From contig JAVBLD010000009.1 in NCBI GenBank assembly GCA_031553705.1, positions 1 to 54,995 on the forward strand: a stretch of DNA of 54,995 nucleotides, written 5' to 3'. Below, piece after piece: positions 8,589 through 17,163 of the stretch. This DNA is from JAVBLD01 sp031553705 (GTDB lineage Bacteria > Bacteroidota > Bacteroidia > Bacteroidales > Marinifilaceae). The translations under genes were made by a program, and so were the position numbers. A model generated the notes under the pieces. It was not told where the DNA came from and searched no databases. It saw only the letters and a list, made by a program, of their open reading frames with translations. Positions within the stretch are counted from its first letter, which is position 1. The number at the start of each line of letters is the position of its first letter.

Positions 8589-10958
8589 TTAAAACAGCAT
8601 TCCTATCTGGTATACGCAAAAAGAGACAAGCCAGGCTAAACCGGTGGTATAAAACATGGTAAAAAGCGCCCATTTCGCTCCAGCTTCTTTCCGGATCGCG
8701 GCAATGACAGCCATGCACGGAAAGTAGATCAGGATAAAAAGCATAAAACTATAAGCAACCAACGGAGTAAATACTTTTTCTCCGGCACTATTCTTCTGCT
8801 GTTGTAAATTTGCAACCAGATTCTGGCTTCCCCCATCCTCTTCTGTGCCGGCATGGTAAAGAATACCCATTGAACTTACCACAATCTCTTTAGCGGCTAA
8901 GCCGGTCATGATACTCACGCCCATCTTCCAGTCAAACCCCAGCGGAGCGATCACCGGCTCAATACCATATCCCAACCGGCCGATATAAGATTGTTCCAGA
9001 TGGGCTACCGGATCGTTCTTCAATTCCCGGTTAAGCGGATAATATCCCAGCGCCCAGATCAAAATGGAAGCAAGCAGAATCACTGTTCCCATCTTTCTCA
9101 GATACTGGCCGCCTTTATTCCACATGTGGATCGTCGTGTTCCGCAAGGTCGGCATCCGGTATGGAGGCAACTCCATTACAAAAGGAACGGATGATTTGAC
9201 AAACAATGTATTTTTCAGTAAGAGCGCTGTAAATACGGCAAGTAATACTCCAACCAGATAGATCGACAATAACACGAGTCCCTGATGCACCGGGAAAAAT
9301 GCCGAAACCAACAGGACATACACCGGCAAGCGGGCGCTACACGACATAAAAGGCACAATCAACATGGTAAGCATCCGGTCCCTCCATCCTTCAAGGGTAC
9401 GGGTGGCCATGATAGCCGGCACATTACATCCGAACCCGATTAATAGAGGAATAAACGATTTGCCGTGCAACCCGATCTTATGCATGATCCTATCCATGAT
9501 AAAAGCCGCCCTTGCCATATAGCCGGTATCCTCCATCAAAGAGATAAAGAAAAACAGGATCAGAATATTTGGAAGAAATACGATCACCCCTCCGACCCCG
9601 GCAATCACTCCGTCTACCAACAGATCGGCCAGCGGTCCTTCGGCCATGACATTGGAAACCCAATGCCCCAGTTTCTCCACGCCCAACTCAATCCAATCCA
9701 TCGGATAACTCCCCAGCGAAAATGTGGTCTGAAATACGATCCACATGAATAAAAACAGGCATGGAAATCCCAGCCAATGATTTGTCAGCAAGGTATCGAT
9801 CGCATTTGTCAGTTGCCGCTTATCTTTCTTCCCGACCGTATAAGTCTCCTGCAAAGCCCCGCGGATAAAGCCGTATTTGGCATTAGCTATGATGGTGCTC
9901 GCATCGTCCTTATACTCCTTTTCAAGCTTTTGTACCTGTTTCTGAACCGTCTGCCCGATCTGTGTACAATTCTCCGCATCAGACAACAGTTGATTGGTTA
10001 TTTTATCATTTTCAAGCAACTTAATGGCTAAATAGCGGGCGGCATAATTATCGGTAATCGCCTTATTCGGAACAACTTCAGCCTTTACCTTATCAATAGC
10101 CTCTTCGATGTCCGAACCGTAGTTTATATGCACATGCCTTGATTCCGTCGCTTTGTCTTCAAACACCTCGATCAGTTTATCCAAAAGGCGGTCAATCCCA
10201 ATCCCTTTGGATGCGGTCGTCGGCACAATCGGAAATCCCAGCATACATCCCAGATGGGCATAGTCCAGCCGGGCGCCTTCAGCCTCCAATTCATCATACA
10301 TATTCAATGCCATGATGATACGGATATTCATGTCGATCAACTGGGTCGTCAGAAACAGGTTTCGCTCCAGATTCGAAGCATCCACCACATTCAACACGAT
10401 ATCGGGATGGTGCTCGGTAATATAGGTACGTACGAAAAGCTCTTCCGGTGAATACTCCGTAATGGAGTAGGTCCCGGGCAAATCAATCAGGTTGATGGTA
10501 TACCCCCGGTGTTTGAAAATCCCTCTTTTGGCATCCACCGTAACCCCGCTGTAATTCCCCACCTTTTCACGCAAACCGGTCGCCCGGTTAAAAAGCGAAG
10601 TCTTCCCGCAATTCGGATTGCCGGCCAATGCAACGTTTATGGTTTTTGATTTTTCAGTAATATCACGGGCGATACCATCTTCTGTAAACGTCCCGTTATA
10701 CTCTTTCTCAGAATGAACGGATACATTCACCACTTCAATCAATCGCGCCTCACTCCGACGCAACGATATATGACCGCCCATCAGCTTATACTCTATCGGA
10801 TCCTTTAAAGGCGCATTTTTAATTACAGTGACATGCACCCCTTTCACAAAACCCATCTCCACGATGCGATTACGAAAGCTTCCATGTCCGTGTACTTTCA
10901 CAATCACACACTCCGCACCGGTAGGAATATCAGACAGCTTCAAATAATCATTTTCCAT
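8589..10958 (-). CDS. feoB: Ferrous iron transporter with fused FeoA domain (FeoAB)
   Basis: This 789-residue inner-membrane Fe(II) transporter has the FeoA SH3-like domain fused at its N-terminus (residues about 1-78, including LMGGHISLRRSEA). The GTPase domain follows: G1 GNPNCGKT at 113-120, G3 DLPGTYS, G4 NMYD and G5 TASKG. After a helical region come two Gate/FeoB_C membrane blocks with GFGCNVPA and GLAAKEIVVSSMG. The FeoA-FeoB fusion is common in Bacteroidetes. I chose the ATG at 10958. The in-frame TTG at 10970 lies only about three bases after the predicted transcription start. The gene heads an operon with the Cys-rich protein and the CDF exporter. Confidence 0.96.
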   Translation of the reverse strand: MENDYLKLSDIPTGAECVIVKVHGHGSFRNRIVEMGFVKGVHVTVIKNAPLKDPIEYKLMGGHISLRRSEARLIEVVNVSVHSEKEYNGTFTEDGIARDITEKSKTINVALAGNPNCGKTSLFNRATGLREKVGNYSGVTVDAKRGIFKHRGYTINLIDLPGTYSITEYSPEELFVRTYITEHHPDIVLNVVDASNLERNLFLTTQLIDMNIRIIMALNMYDELEAEGARLDYAHLGCMLGFPIVPTTASKGIGIDRLLDKLIEVFEDKATESRHVHINYGSDIEEAIDKVKAEVVPNKAITDNYAARYLAIKLLENDKITNQLLSDAENCTQIGQTVQKQVQKLEKEYKDDASTIIANAKYGFIRGALQETYTVGKKDKRQLTNAIDTLLTNHWLGFPCLFLFMWIVFQTTFSLGSYPMDWIELGVEKLGHWVSNVMAEGPLADLLVDGVIAGVGGVIVFLPNILILFFFISLMEDTGYMARAAFIMDRIMHKIGLHGKSFIPLLIGFGCNVPAIMATRTLEGWRDRMLTMLIVPFMSCSARLPVYVLLVSAFFPVHQGLVLLSIYLVGVLLAVFTALLLKNTLFVKSSVPFVMELPPYRMPTLRNTTIHMWNKGGQYLRKMGTVILLASILIWALGYYPLNRELKNDPVAHLEQSYIGRLGYGIEPVIAPLGFDWKMGVSIMTGLAAKEIVVSSMGILYHAGTEEDGGSQNLVANLQQQKNSAGEKVFTPLVAYSFMLFILIYFPCMAVIAAIRKEAGAKWALFTMFYTTGLAWLVSFCVYQIGMLF

Positions 10959-10979
10959 ATGATCTTTCAAATTCCGTCA

Positions 10980-10987
10980 CAAAGATA
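10980..10987 (-). promoter_or_regulatory. -7 box of the feo operon
   Basis: On the minus strand this reads TATCTTTG. Transcription would start near 10973, about 15 bases before the feoAB ATG. I see no obvious Fur-box dyad nearby. Confidence 0.6.
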
Positions 10988-11091
10988 ACAATAATATAAA
11001 GAAGATCACATCCCTAATAATAATGAAAAAAACTTGCAGATTCCTATATATAGGGAGATCGCCCTTCACCTTATACCCGTTTCGTCAGGAA

Positions 11092-12591
11092 TTACATATA
11101 AAGGTCCCTTTCCCCCTTTGCAATCCGGTTGTAATAGGTCATAAATGTCGGTAACAATTTCTTATCAGTAAAAAAAGAATTCTGTTCAATCTCTTTCAGC
11201 TCTTTTTCAATCAGGCGCTCTCCGATCGCCTTTGTTTCGGCCGAAGCATAATCATTCAGATATTCACGGAAAGTCAAGACGGCATTTAGTTTACAGAATT
11301 TACCTTCTATCCCTTTTTCGAGCAGGTTCATAATTTTATCTCCGGTACGCCCGCAACGATAGCCGGCCGTACAAAACGATGTAATATATCCGTCCGCAGC
11401 CAGTTCCCGCACCACTTCGTCCAAGCTCCGCTCATCTCCCAGCATGAACTGTACCCTGTCGACATTGTCCTGTTGCAGCTTTTTCTCCGAATAGGCACCG
11501 ATACCGATCTTGCTGGAGGCATCCGTTTGGGTACAACCGTAGCTGATAATCTCCCGGCGCAACTCGGCCCGTTCCCGTGCAGTCACGATCAAGCCGGTAT
11601 AAGGCACAGCCAACCGCAATACCGTCACCAGGCGCCGGAACATTTCGTCATTCACCAGATAAGGCGAATGCTCACTGAGGAACGATCCCGGAGCCGGCTG
11701 CATACGCGGGAAAGAAATCGTATGAGGCCCTATCCCGAACTGCCTCTCCAGATCGTGCGCATGGCTCACCAATCCCATCACCTCAAACCTCCAGTCATAT
11801 AATCCGAACAAAGCTCCGACTGCCACATCGTCGATGCCGGCATCCATAGCCCTGTGCATTGCGTAAAGCCGCCAACGGTAATTGCCCTTTATCGTATAAC
11901 CGGGGTGCAATTCGGCATACCGATCCCGGTGATAAGTCTCCTGAAAAACCTGATAAGTACCGATCCCGGCACGCCATAGTTTCCGAAGGTTTTTGATATC
12001 CATCGGTGCGGCATTGATATTTATCCGGCGGATATTATTAAAACCGTTCCCGCTCGGGGTAGTCCGCTTAGCCGCATATATCGTCGCCATCGCATCGACC
12101 ATATAATCGGCATCGCTTTTCAAATGCTCCCCGAAAACGGCGATCACTCGCTTATGCCCCTCGTCGATAACGCTCTCCGACTCCCGCCGCACTTCGTCCA
12201 TCGTCAACACATGACGTTTCTCCTGACAGTTGTCACTCCTGAAACCGCAATAAACGCAGTTGTTTACACATAAGTTCGAGCAATAGAGCGGGGCAAAAAA
12301 CACGATCCGGTTATCATATACCCTTCGCTTCACCTCCAGTGCAGTCGCACGCATCTCTTCCAACAGGGTCTTATCCTCTACATTCAACAGGATCGCCGTC
12401 TCCTGCGGAGATAATAATTTTATATCCAGAGATTTTTGCAATATATTCCTCACCTGTGCCGGATCGGGATTTTTATATTTCTCCAGGTCCCCCCATATCG
12501 CTTCCTCATCAATAAAATCTTTTCCATTGACCAGATATTTATCAATCTCCTCAGTCTTAATGACCTCCTGCGCCCATTCTTTTACATTCAT
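11092..12591 (-). CDS. hydG: HydG-type radical SAM enzyme ([FeFe]-hydrogenase H-cluster maturase or close paralogue)
   Basis: This 499-residue protein matches HydG along its length: a radical SAM barrel with CX3CX2C at Cys108, Cys112 and Cys115 (CVNNCVYCGFRS), then a C-terminal domain with RTG and TFREYL. In characterised HydG the C-terminus carries CX2CX22C, which binds the auxiliary cluster on tyrosine-derived CO/CN. Here that motif reads Cys407-T-A-Gly410, with Cys433 at the expected spacing and an extra Cys413 in YRCGRTG. The Gly codon is GGC where Cys would be TGC. HydE, HydF or a hydrogenase are not in the window. The gene has its own promoter region after the suf operon. ThiH is less likely given the length and the C-terminal motif. 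Confidence 0.85.
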   Translation of the reverse strand: MNVKEWAQEVIKTEEIDKYLVNGKDFIDEEAIWGDLEKYKNPDPAQVRNILQKSLDIKLLSPQETAILLNVEDKTLLEEMRATALEVKRRVYDNRIVFFAPLYCSNLCVNNCVYCGFRSDNCQEKRHVLTMDEVRRESESVIDEGHKRVIAVFGEHLKSDADYMVDAMATIYAAKRTTPSGNGFNNIRRININAAPMDIKNLRKLWRAGIGTYQVFQETYHRDRYAELHPGYTIKGNYRWRLYAMHRAMDAGIDDVAVGALFGLYDWRFEVMGLVSHAHDLERQFGIGPHTISFPRMQPAPGSFLSEHSPYLVNDEMFRRLVTVLRLAVPYTGLIVTARERAELRREIISYGCTQTDASSKIGIGAYSEKKLQQDNVDRVQFMLGDERSLDEVVRELAADGYITSFCTAGYRCGRTGDKIMNLLEKGIEGKFCKLNAVLTFREYLNDYASAETKAIGERLIEKELKEIEQNSFFTDKKLLPTFMTYYNRIAKGERDLYM

Positions 12592-12600
12592 AGTTATTCA

Positions 12601-12621
12601 AGTTGAAAATTGAAAATGAAT
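12601..12621 (+). repeat. Dispersed 21-base intergenic repeat, copy 1
   Basis: AGTTGAAAATTGAAAATGAA followed by T matches the copy at 18672-18692 in 20 of 21 bases. A more diverged inverted copy lies at 32010-32034. All are intergenic and close to gene ends. Confidence 0.5.
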
Positions 12622-12717
12622 TCAACATTTCCTTTACTACACATAATACACGTGCTTTCGCTACACTTTATCCTTACTATCTTTACAAAACGAACAATAA
12701 GCATCTCTTTATATTAA

Positions 12718-12743
12718 TACAAAGGTCTCCAATATTTTGGAGA
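12718..12743 (-). promoter_or_regulatory. Candidate hydG promoter with adjoining 18-base palindrome
   Basis: TCTCCAA-TATT-TTGGAGA (12726-12743) is a perfect 7-bp inverted repeat. On the minus strand it is followed directly by CTTTG; GACCTTTG at 12725-12718 resembles the -7 box. This would place a start near 12711, about 120 bases before the hydG ATG. The dyad could be an operator. The remainder of 12592-12818 holds a dispersed repeat copy at 12601-12621 and no gene. Confidence 0.35.
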
Positions 12744-12818
12744 AGAAAAAATTCTTGCAGCTGTTTTTTATTCGAGTTTACCTATAATCCGATATAAATA
12801 TTCTATAACTTTCAAAAT

Positions 12819-13133
12819 TTATATTTCGTACCCCAGCTCCAACCTCGCAATGTCACTCATTCTCTCCGGACCCCAAACCGGTTCGAACACCAGATCAACC
12901 GTCACCTGCTCTATTCCCTCGACTTCCTTCACCACATCGTGCACCTGTTGCACAATATCATCCGCCACCGGACAGCCGGGAGCCGTCAATGTCATTTGGA
13001 CAATTACCTCAGAGGGTTTTATAAACTCGATGCCGTAAATCAGCCCCAACTCCCAGATATTCACCGGAATTTCGGGGTCGTACACCGTTCTTAACTTCTC
13101 TATTATCAAATCTTTTACCAGGTCCTCCGCCAT
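12819..13133 (-). CDS. sufT: SufT / DUF59 (MIP18-family) iron-sulfur assembly factor
   Basis: This 104-residue protein is a single DUF59 domain. The hallmark is the DPEIPVNIWELGLIYG segment followed by TLTAPGCPVADD, whose cysteine is the conserved one of the family. SufT-type proteins help to mature or deliver Fe-S clusters. It is the last gene of the suf operon, 29 bases after sufE, and no other gene lies between it and the operon end. Its small size and position support SufT over the phenylacetate PaaD homologue. Confidence 0.9.
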   Translation of the reverse strand: MAEDLVKDLIIEKLRTVYDPEIPVNIWELGLIYGIEFIKPSEVIVQMTLTAPGCPVADDIVQQVHDVVKEVEGIEQVTVDLVFEPVWGPERMSDIARLELGYEI

Positions 13134-13162
13134 TTCATTCAGATTTTATCTATTCTCCAAAA

Positions 13163-13582
13163 CTATTTATTCGCTGAGTAGGCCAGTGCATAGTATTTGA
13201 TCTGCTTCACCATCGATAACAAACCGTTCGAGCGGGTCGGCGACAGATGTTCGGTCAAACCGATTTCATCAATAAAATGTACATCCGCACGGGCAATATC
13301 TTCCGGTTTCTGTCCGGAAAATATCCGGATCAGCAATGCGGCAATTCCCTTGGTGATAATCGCATCGCTATCCGCCGTAAAATATAATAATCCATTTTTC
13401 ATTTCAGCATAAAACCATACCCTAGACTGGCATCCTTTAATCAGATTTTCATCCGTCTTATGCTCCTCATCCATCCCCTCCAGTTCCGAACCAATCTCAA
13501 TCAAATAAGCATACTTGTCCATCCAGTCGTCGTAAACGGCAAACTCTTCCACAATTTCCCGCTGAATATCCTCGATTTTCAT
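13163..13582 (-). CDS. sufE: SufE sulfur acceptor
   Basis: This 139-residue SufE accepts persulfide sulfur from SufS and passes it to the SufBCD scaffold. The family signature KGCQSRVWFYAE is present and contains the conserved cysteine. I chose the ATG at 13582 with GGGACAGAGAGAG just before it, a reasonable ribosome binding site. A TTG at 13597 would add five residues. It lies between sufS and sufT on the minus strand with short gaps. Confidence 0.95.
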   Translation of the reverse strand: MKIEDIQREIVEEFAVYDDWMDKYAYLIEIGSELEGMDEEHKTDENLIKGCQSRVWFYAEMKNGLLYFTADSDAIITKGIAALLIRIFSGQKPEDIARADVHFIDEIGLTEHLSPTRSNGLLSMVKQIKYYALAYSANK

Positions 13583-13633
13583 CTCTCTCTGTCCCAAATT
13601 TTAAGTTTATCCTTTTTGTAAGTTATTATTCGA

Positions 13634-14854
13634 TCACATCCCGAACATCTTCATCGCTTTTTTCAATCCATCGCAGAAAATATCCACCTCCTCCATCGTA
13701 TTGTATATACCCAATGAAGCACGCACCATTCCGGTCACCCCATAATGCTGCATCACCGGCTCGGCGCATAATTGTCCGCTACGTACCGCTATTCCCATCC
13801 TGTCCAGGATCGTACCCAGATCAAAATGGTGGACATCCTTGATCTGGAACGACGTCACCGAAGATTTGGAAGCCGCCTCCCCAAAAAGATGCAATCCCGG
13901 AACGGCACGCATACGCTCCGTCATATAAGCCAATATGGTATGTTCATACGCTGCAATCTCCTCGATGCCTATCTCCTCAATAAATCTTATCGCCTCTCCC
14001 AAACCGATAATCCCGATAAAATCAGGTGTACCCGCCTCAAATTTAAACGGCAGCTCATTATAAACCGTCCGTTCGAAACGTACCTCTTTAATCATCTCTC
14101 CCCCTCCCTGCCATGGTGGTAATTGTTCAAGTAGCGCCTCCTTCCCGTATAGTGCCCCCACTCCGGTAGGACCATATACCTTATGTCCCGAAAAAGCAAA
14201 GAAATCACAATCCAGATCCTGCACATCGATTCTGATATGCTGTATTGCCTGCGCCCCATCCACCAATACTTTCGCCCCCACGGCATGCGCTTTACCAATG
14301 ATTGCCTTTACCGGATTTACGGTACCTAACGCATTCGATACATAACACACTCCCACCAGCTTCACCCTGTCGGTCAGCAGATCATCCAGTTGGGACAGGT
14401 CCAACTCCCCGTTATCCTTAAACGGAAGCACCTTTAGTACGGCCCCTTTCCGTTCGCACAACATCTGCCAAGGCACGATATTGGAATGATGTTCCATCTC
14501 CGTTACCAGAATCTCATCTCCCGGCTTTATAAAAACCTCTCCAAAAGAGTAAGCAACCAGATTAATCGCCTCTGTCGTCCCGCGCGTAAAAACCACCTCC
14601 TTCTCGGAAGCGGCGCCGATAAACCGGCGGACGGTTCTTCGTGCCTCCTCGTTCGCATCGGTACACTTATTGCTAAGGTAATGCACCCCGCGATGTACAT
14701 TGGCATTATATTTCAGATAATATTCCGCCATCTTCTCCACAACCCTCAACGGTCGCTGGGTAGTAGCCCCATTATCCAGGTAAACCAACCGTTTACCGTA
14801 GATCTCTTCTTCCAATATCGGGAAATCGCGTCTAACTTTCTCTACGTCAAACAT
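13634..14854 (-). CDS. sufS: Cysteine desulfurase SufS
   Basis: This 406-residue, PLP-dependent group II cysteine desulfurase takes sulfur from L-cysteine. The Schiff-base lysine is K225 in AFSGHKVYGP. The catalytic cysteine is C363 in RSGQLCAEP on the short SufS-type loop. I chose the ATG at 14854 (MFDVEKVRRDFPILEE), which matches the usual N-terminus. The longer frame to 14893 adds an unrelated lead. SufE lies 51 bases downstream, its usual partner. Confidence 0.96.
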   Translation of the reverse strand: MFDVEKVRRDFPILEEEIYGKRLVYLDNGATTQRPLRVVEKMAEYYLKYNANVHRGVHYLSNKCTDANEEARRTVRRFIGAASEKEVVFTRGTTEAINLVAYSFGEVFIKPGDEILVTEMEHHSNIVPWQMLCERKGAVLKVLPFKDNGELDLSQLDDLLTDRVKLVGVCYVSNALGTVNPVKAIIGKAHAVGAKVLVDGAQAIQHIRIDVQDLDCDFFAFSGHKVYGPTGVGALYGKEALLEQLPPWQGGGEMIKEVRFERTVYNELPFKFEAGTPDFIGIIGLGEAIRFIEEIGIEEIAAYEHTILAYMTERMRAVPGLHLFGEAASKSSVTSFQIKDVHHFDLGTILDRMGIAVRSGQLCAEPVMQHYGVTGMVRASLGIYNTMEEVDIFCDGLKKAMKMFGM

Positions 14855-14953
14855 AATACTCTTTTTACTTCCCTTAAAATATCTAAAAATCAATCAGGGA
14901 CAAAACGTCCGGTTCGAAAATATACAGGCAGGAGGGTATCGTCCCGGCATTTT

Positions 14954-16312
14954 TCATTTACAATGCAAAGAGCAATTATAACAACCCGACAATTGCCCTC
15001 TCAATCTTTTGTCGATCAGGCGGTCGATATTTTCCCGTAGCGGCTCCAGCCGTACCCGCCGGATAATATCGTGTGCAAACCCGAACATCAGCATCATTTT
15101 CGCTTCCGTCATACTAATCCCTCTGGATCGCAGGTAGAACATCGCCTCTTCGTCAATCTGCCCGACCGTAGCACCATGGCTACATTTCACATCGTCGGCG
15201 TCGATCTCCAGCTGAGGCTTGGCATTGATCCGCGCCGAATCCGCCAGTAACAGGTTATTGTTTGCCTGATAAGCTTCCGTCTTCTGGGCATCCGGTCTCA
15301 CCCGGATACAACCACAGAAATTGGCCAGCGAAACATCATCCAGGATCCCCTTAAAATGTTCATTGCTGGTACAATGAGGAGCTACGTGATCGATATATGA
15401 AAAGTTATCGACTTGTTGATTTTTATCTAATATATACATTCCGTACATATTACACTCTCCCCCCTCCTCATTCAACCTCACATACATATTGTTACGGATC
15501 AGCCCGCCATACAGGGTGATCATTTTACTGTCATATACGGAATTACGATGTTGCGATACAAACAATGAATTGATCTGCGAAGCTCCGGTATGCTGGTTCT
15601 GTACCTGATAATATTCAAAATACGCGTTCTCGCCGACATAAACCTCCGTCGTATTATTCATCAGGAACTTTGCCTCCGACAAAGTATGGTCACACACCAA
15701 TACCGTCGCTTTTGCATTTCGTCCCAAAATAAACATATTCCGCTGAAAAGCCATCAGGTCGGTCTTTGCCCGGAGCAGGTTAATGATCTGCAACGGCCTC
15801 TCTATCACCACATCATCAGGGATATATACAAATACGCCATCCTGTGCGAACGCCGTATTCAACACCACTAATCCATCCCGCTCAGCGGCTACGGCATACC
15901 GGTTATAATGTTTGTGAAACAGGTCAGGATACTTTACGCTCGCCTCCTGCATACTACAAATGACCATCTCGTCGGATGCGATATTCTCCGCATTCCCTTT
16001 AAAATACCAGCCATCGGTTGTCAATATAGGATAGGTATCCATATTTTTCACCGAACACCGGAAAATTTCTTTAAGATCCACCTCGTGCCGTATATTTTTC
16101 AACGTCACCTTATAATCCCGGTTAAAAAAAGGCAAAAGGTCCGTATAAATATAATCTTCCACCTTACAAGGAATTCCCCCCAACTGCTGAAACTGCCGGA
16201 AAGCGGCATCCCGCTGGCTATTCATCACCGCCCCGCACTCCGTATTGAGCAATTCTCGCCCCTCCTCAAAAAGCGTTGTAAAATCACTATTTATTTTATT
16301 CAGTTCTTCCAT
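14954..16312 (-). CDS. sufD: Fe-S assembly scaffold protein SufD
   Basis: This 452-residue SufD pairs with SufB and SufC in the SufBC2D scaffold. The beta-helix core lies around residues 150-380. The C-terminal family block includes DADDVKCSHGATVGQIDEEA with the conserved cysteine/histidine and YLRSRGIS. It is slightly longer than E. coli SufD, as is usual in Bacteroidetes. The gene sits between sufC and sufS. Confidence 0.94.
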   Translation of the reverse strand: MEELNKINSDFTTLFEEGRELLNTECGAVMNSQRDAAFRQFQQLGGIPCKVEDYIYTDLLPFFNRDYKVTLKNIRHEVDLKEIFRCSVKNMDTYPILTTDGWYFKGNAENIASDEMVICSMQEASVKYPDLFHKHYNRYAVAAERDGLVVLNTAFAQDGVFVYIPDDVVIERPLQIINLLRAKTDLMAFQRNMFILGRNAKATVLVCDHTLSEAKFLMNNTTEVYVGENAYFEYYQVQNQHTGASQINSLFVSQHRNSVYDSKMITLYGGLIRNNMYVRLNEEGGECNMYGMYILDKNQQVDNFSYIDHVAPHCTSNEHFKGILDDVSLANFCGCIRVRPDAQKTEAYQANNNLLLADSARINAKPQLEIDADDVKCSHGATVGQIDEEAMFYLRSRGISMTEAKMMLMFGFAHDIIRRVRLEPLRENIDRLIDKRLRGQLSGCYNCSLHCK

Positions 16313-16331
16313 TACACCCGGATCAAAATTC

Positions 16332-17090
16332 CTAATTCTTAATTCCCAACTCTTCCTTTATCCAATCATAACCATGTTTTTCCAACTCGGCAACCAGCTC
16401 TTTTCCCGCGGTCTTCACAATCCGTCCGTCATATAGTACGTGCACCACGTCCGGCACGATGTAGTCCAGCAAACGCTGATAGTGTGTAATGACAATCGTA
16501 GAGTTGTCCGGCGTTTTCAACTTATTCACACCATTCGCCACCACCCGCAGGGCGTCGATATCCAATCCGGAATCGGTTTCATCAAGGATAGCCAGCTTCG
16601 GCTCCAGCACCGCCATCTGAAAAATTTCATTTTTTTTCTTCTCACCGCCGGAAAAGCCTTCATTCAACGAACGGTTCAGCAATTTGTTATCAATTCCGAC
16701 TAACTCCATCTTTTCCCGGATCATTTTCAGGAAATCACCTGCCGGATAAGGAGGCTGTCCTTTATATTTGCGAATCTCATTTACCGCCGTTTTCAAAAAG
16801 TTTACGGTACTCACCCCCGGAATCTCTACCGGATACTGGAAACTCAGGAAGATACCTTCACGTGCCCGGTCCTCAGCTGGCATCTCCAACAGGTTCTTAC
16901 CGTTGAACTCTATCTCTCCCTGTGTCACCTGAAACCGCTCCCGTCCCGTCAACACGGCCGACAGGGTGCTTTTCCCTGCTCCATTGGGGCCCATAATCGC
17001 ATGTACCTCACCCGCTTTCACCTCCAGGTTGATCCCTTTTAATATCTCTCTGCCCTCTACAGCAGCGTGTAAATTCTTAATCGTAAGCAT
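16332..17090 (-). CDS. sufC: Fe-S assembly ATPase SufC
   Basis: This 252-residue ABC-type ATPase powers the SufBCD scaffold. It shows Walker A GPNGAGKS, the Q-loop LSFQYPVEIPG typical of SufC, the signature FSGGEKKKNE, and Walker B LAILDETDSGLD (the SufC variant with DETDSG). It has no membrane partner domain, as expected. It is preceded by sufB and followed by sufD after 19 bases. Confidence 0.97.
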   Translation of the reverse strand: MLTIKNLHAAVEGREILKGINLEVKAGEVHAIMGPNGAGKSTLSAVLTGRERFQVTQGEIEFNGKNLLEMPAEDRAREGIFLSFQYPVEIPGVSTVNFLKTAVNEIRKYKGQPPYPAGDFLKMIREKMELVGIDNKLLNRSLNEGFSGGEKKKNEIFQMAVLEPKLAILDETDSGLDIDALRVVANGVNKLKTPDNSTIVITHYQRLLDYIVPDVVHVLYDGRIVKTAGKELVAELEKHGYDWIKEELGIKN

Positions 17091-17163
17091 CTATATCCAC
17101 TTTAAATTCATAATCCTTTCCTCTCCAACCCCTTTCCCCCATTACTATATTAATTATAATTGC

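Noticed and set aside
11092..12591. Annotation as ThiH or biotin synthase
   Set aside because: Length of 499 and the C-terminal RTG...C433...TFREYL region fit HydG better.
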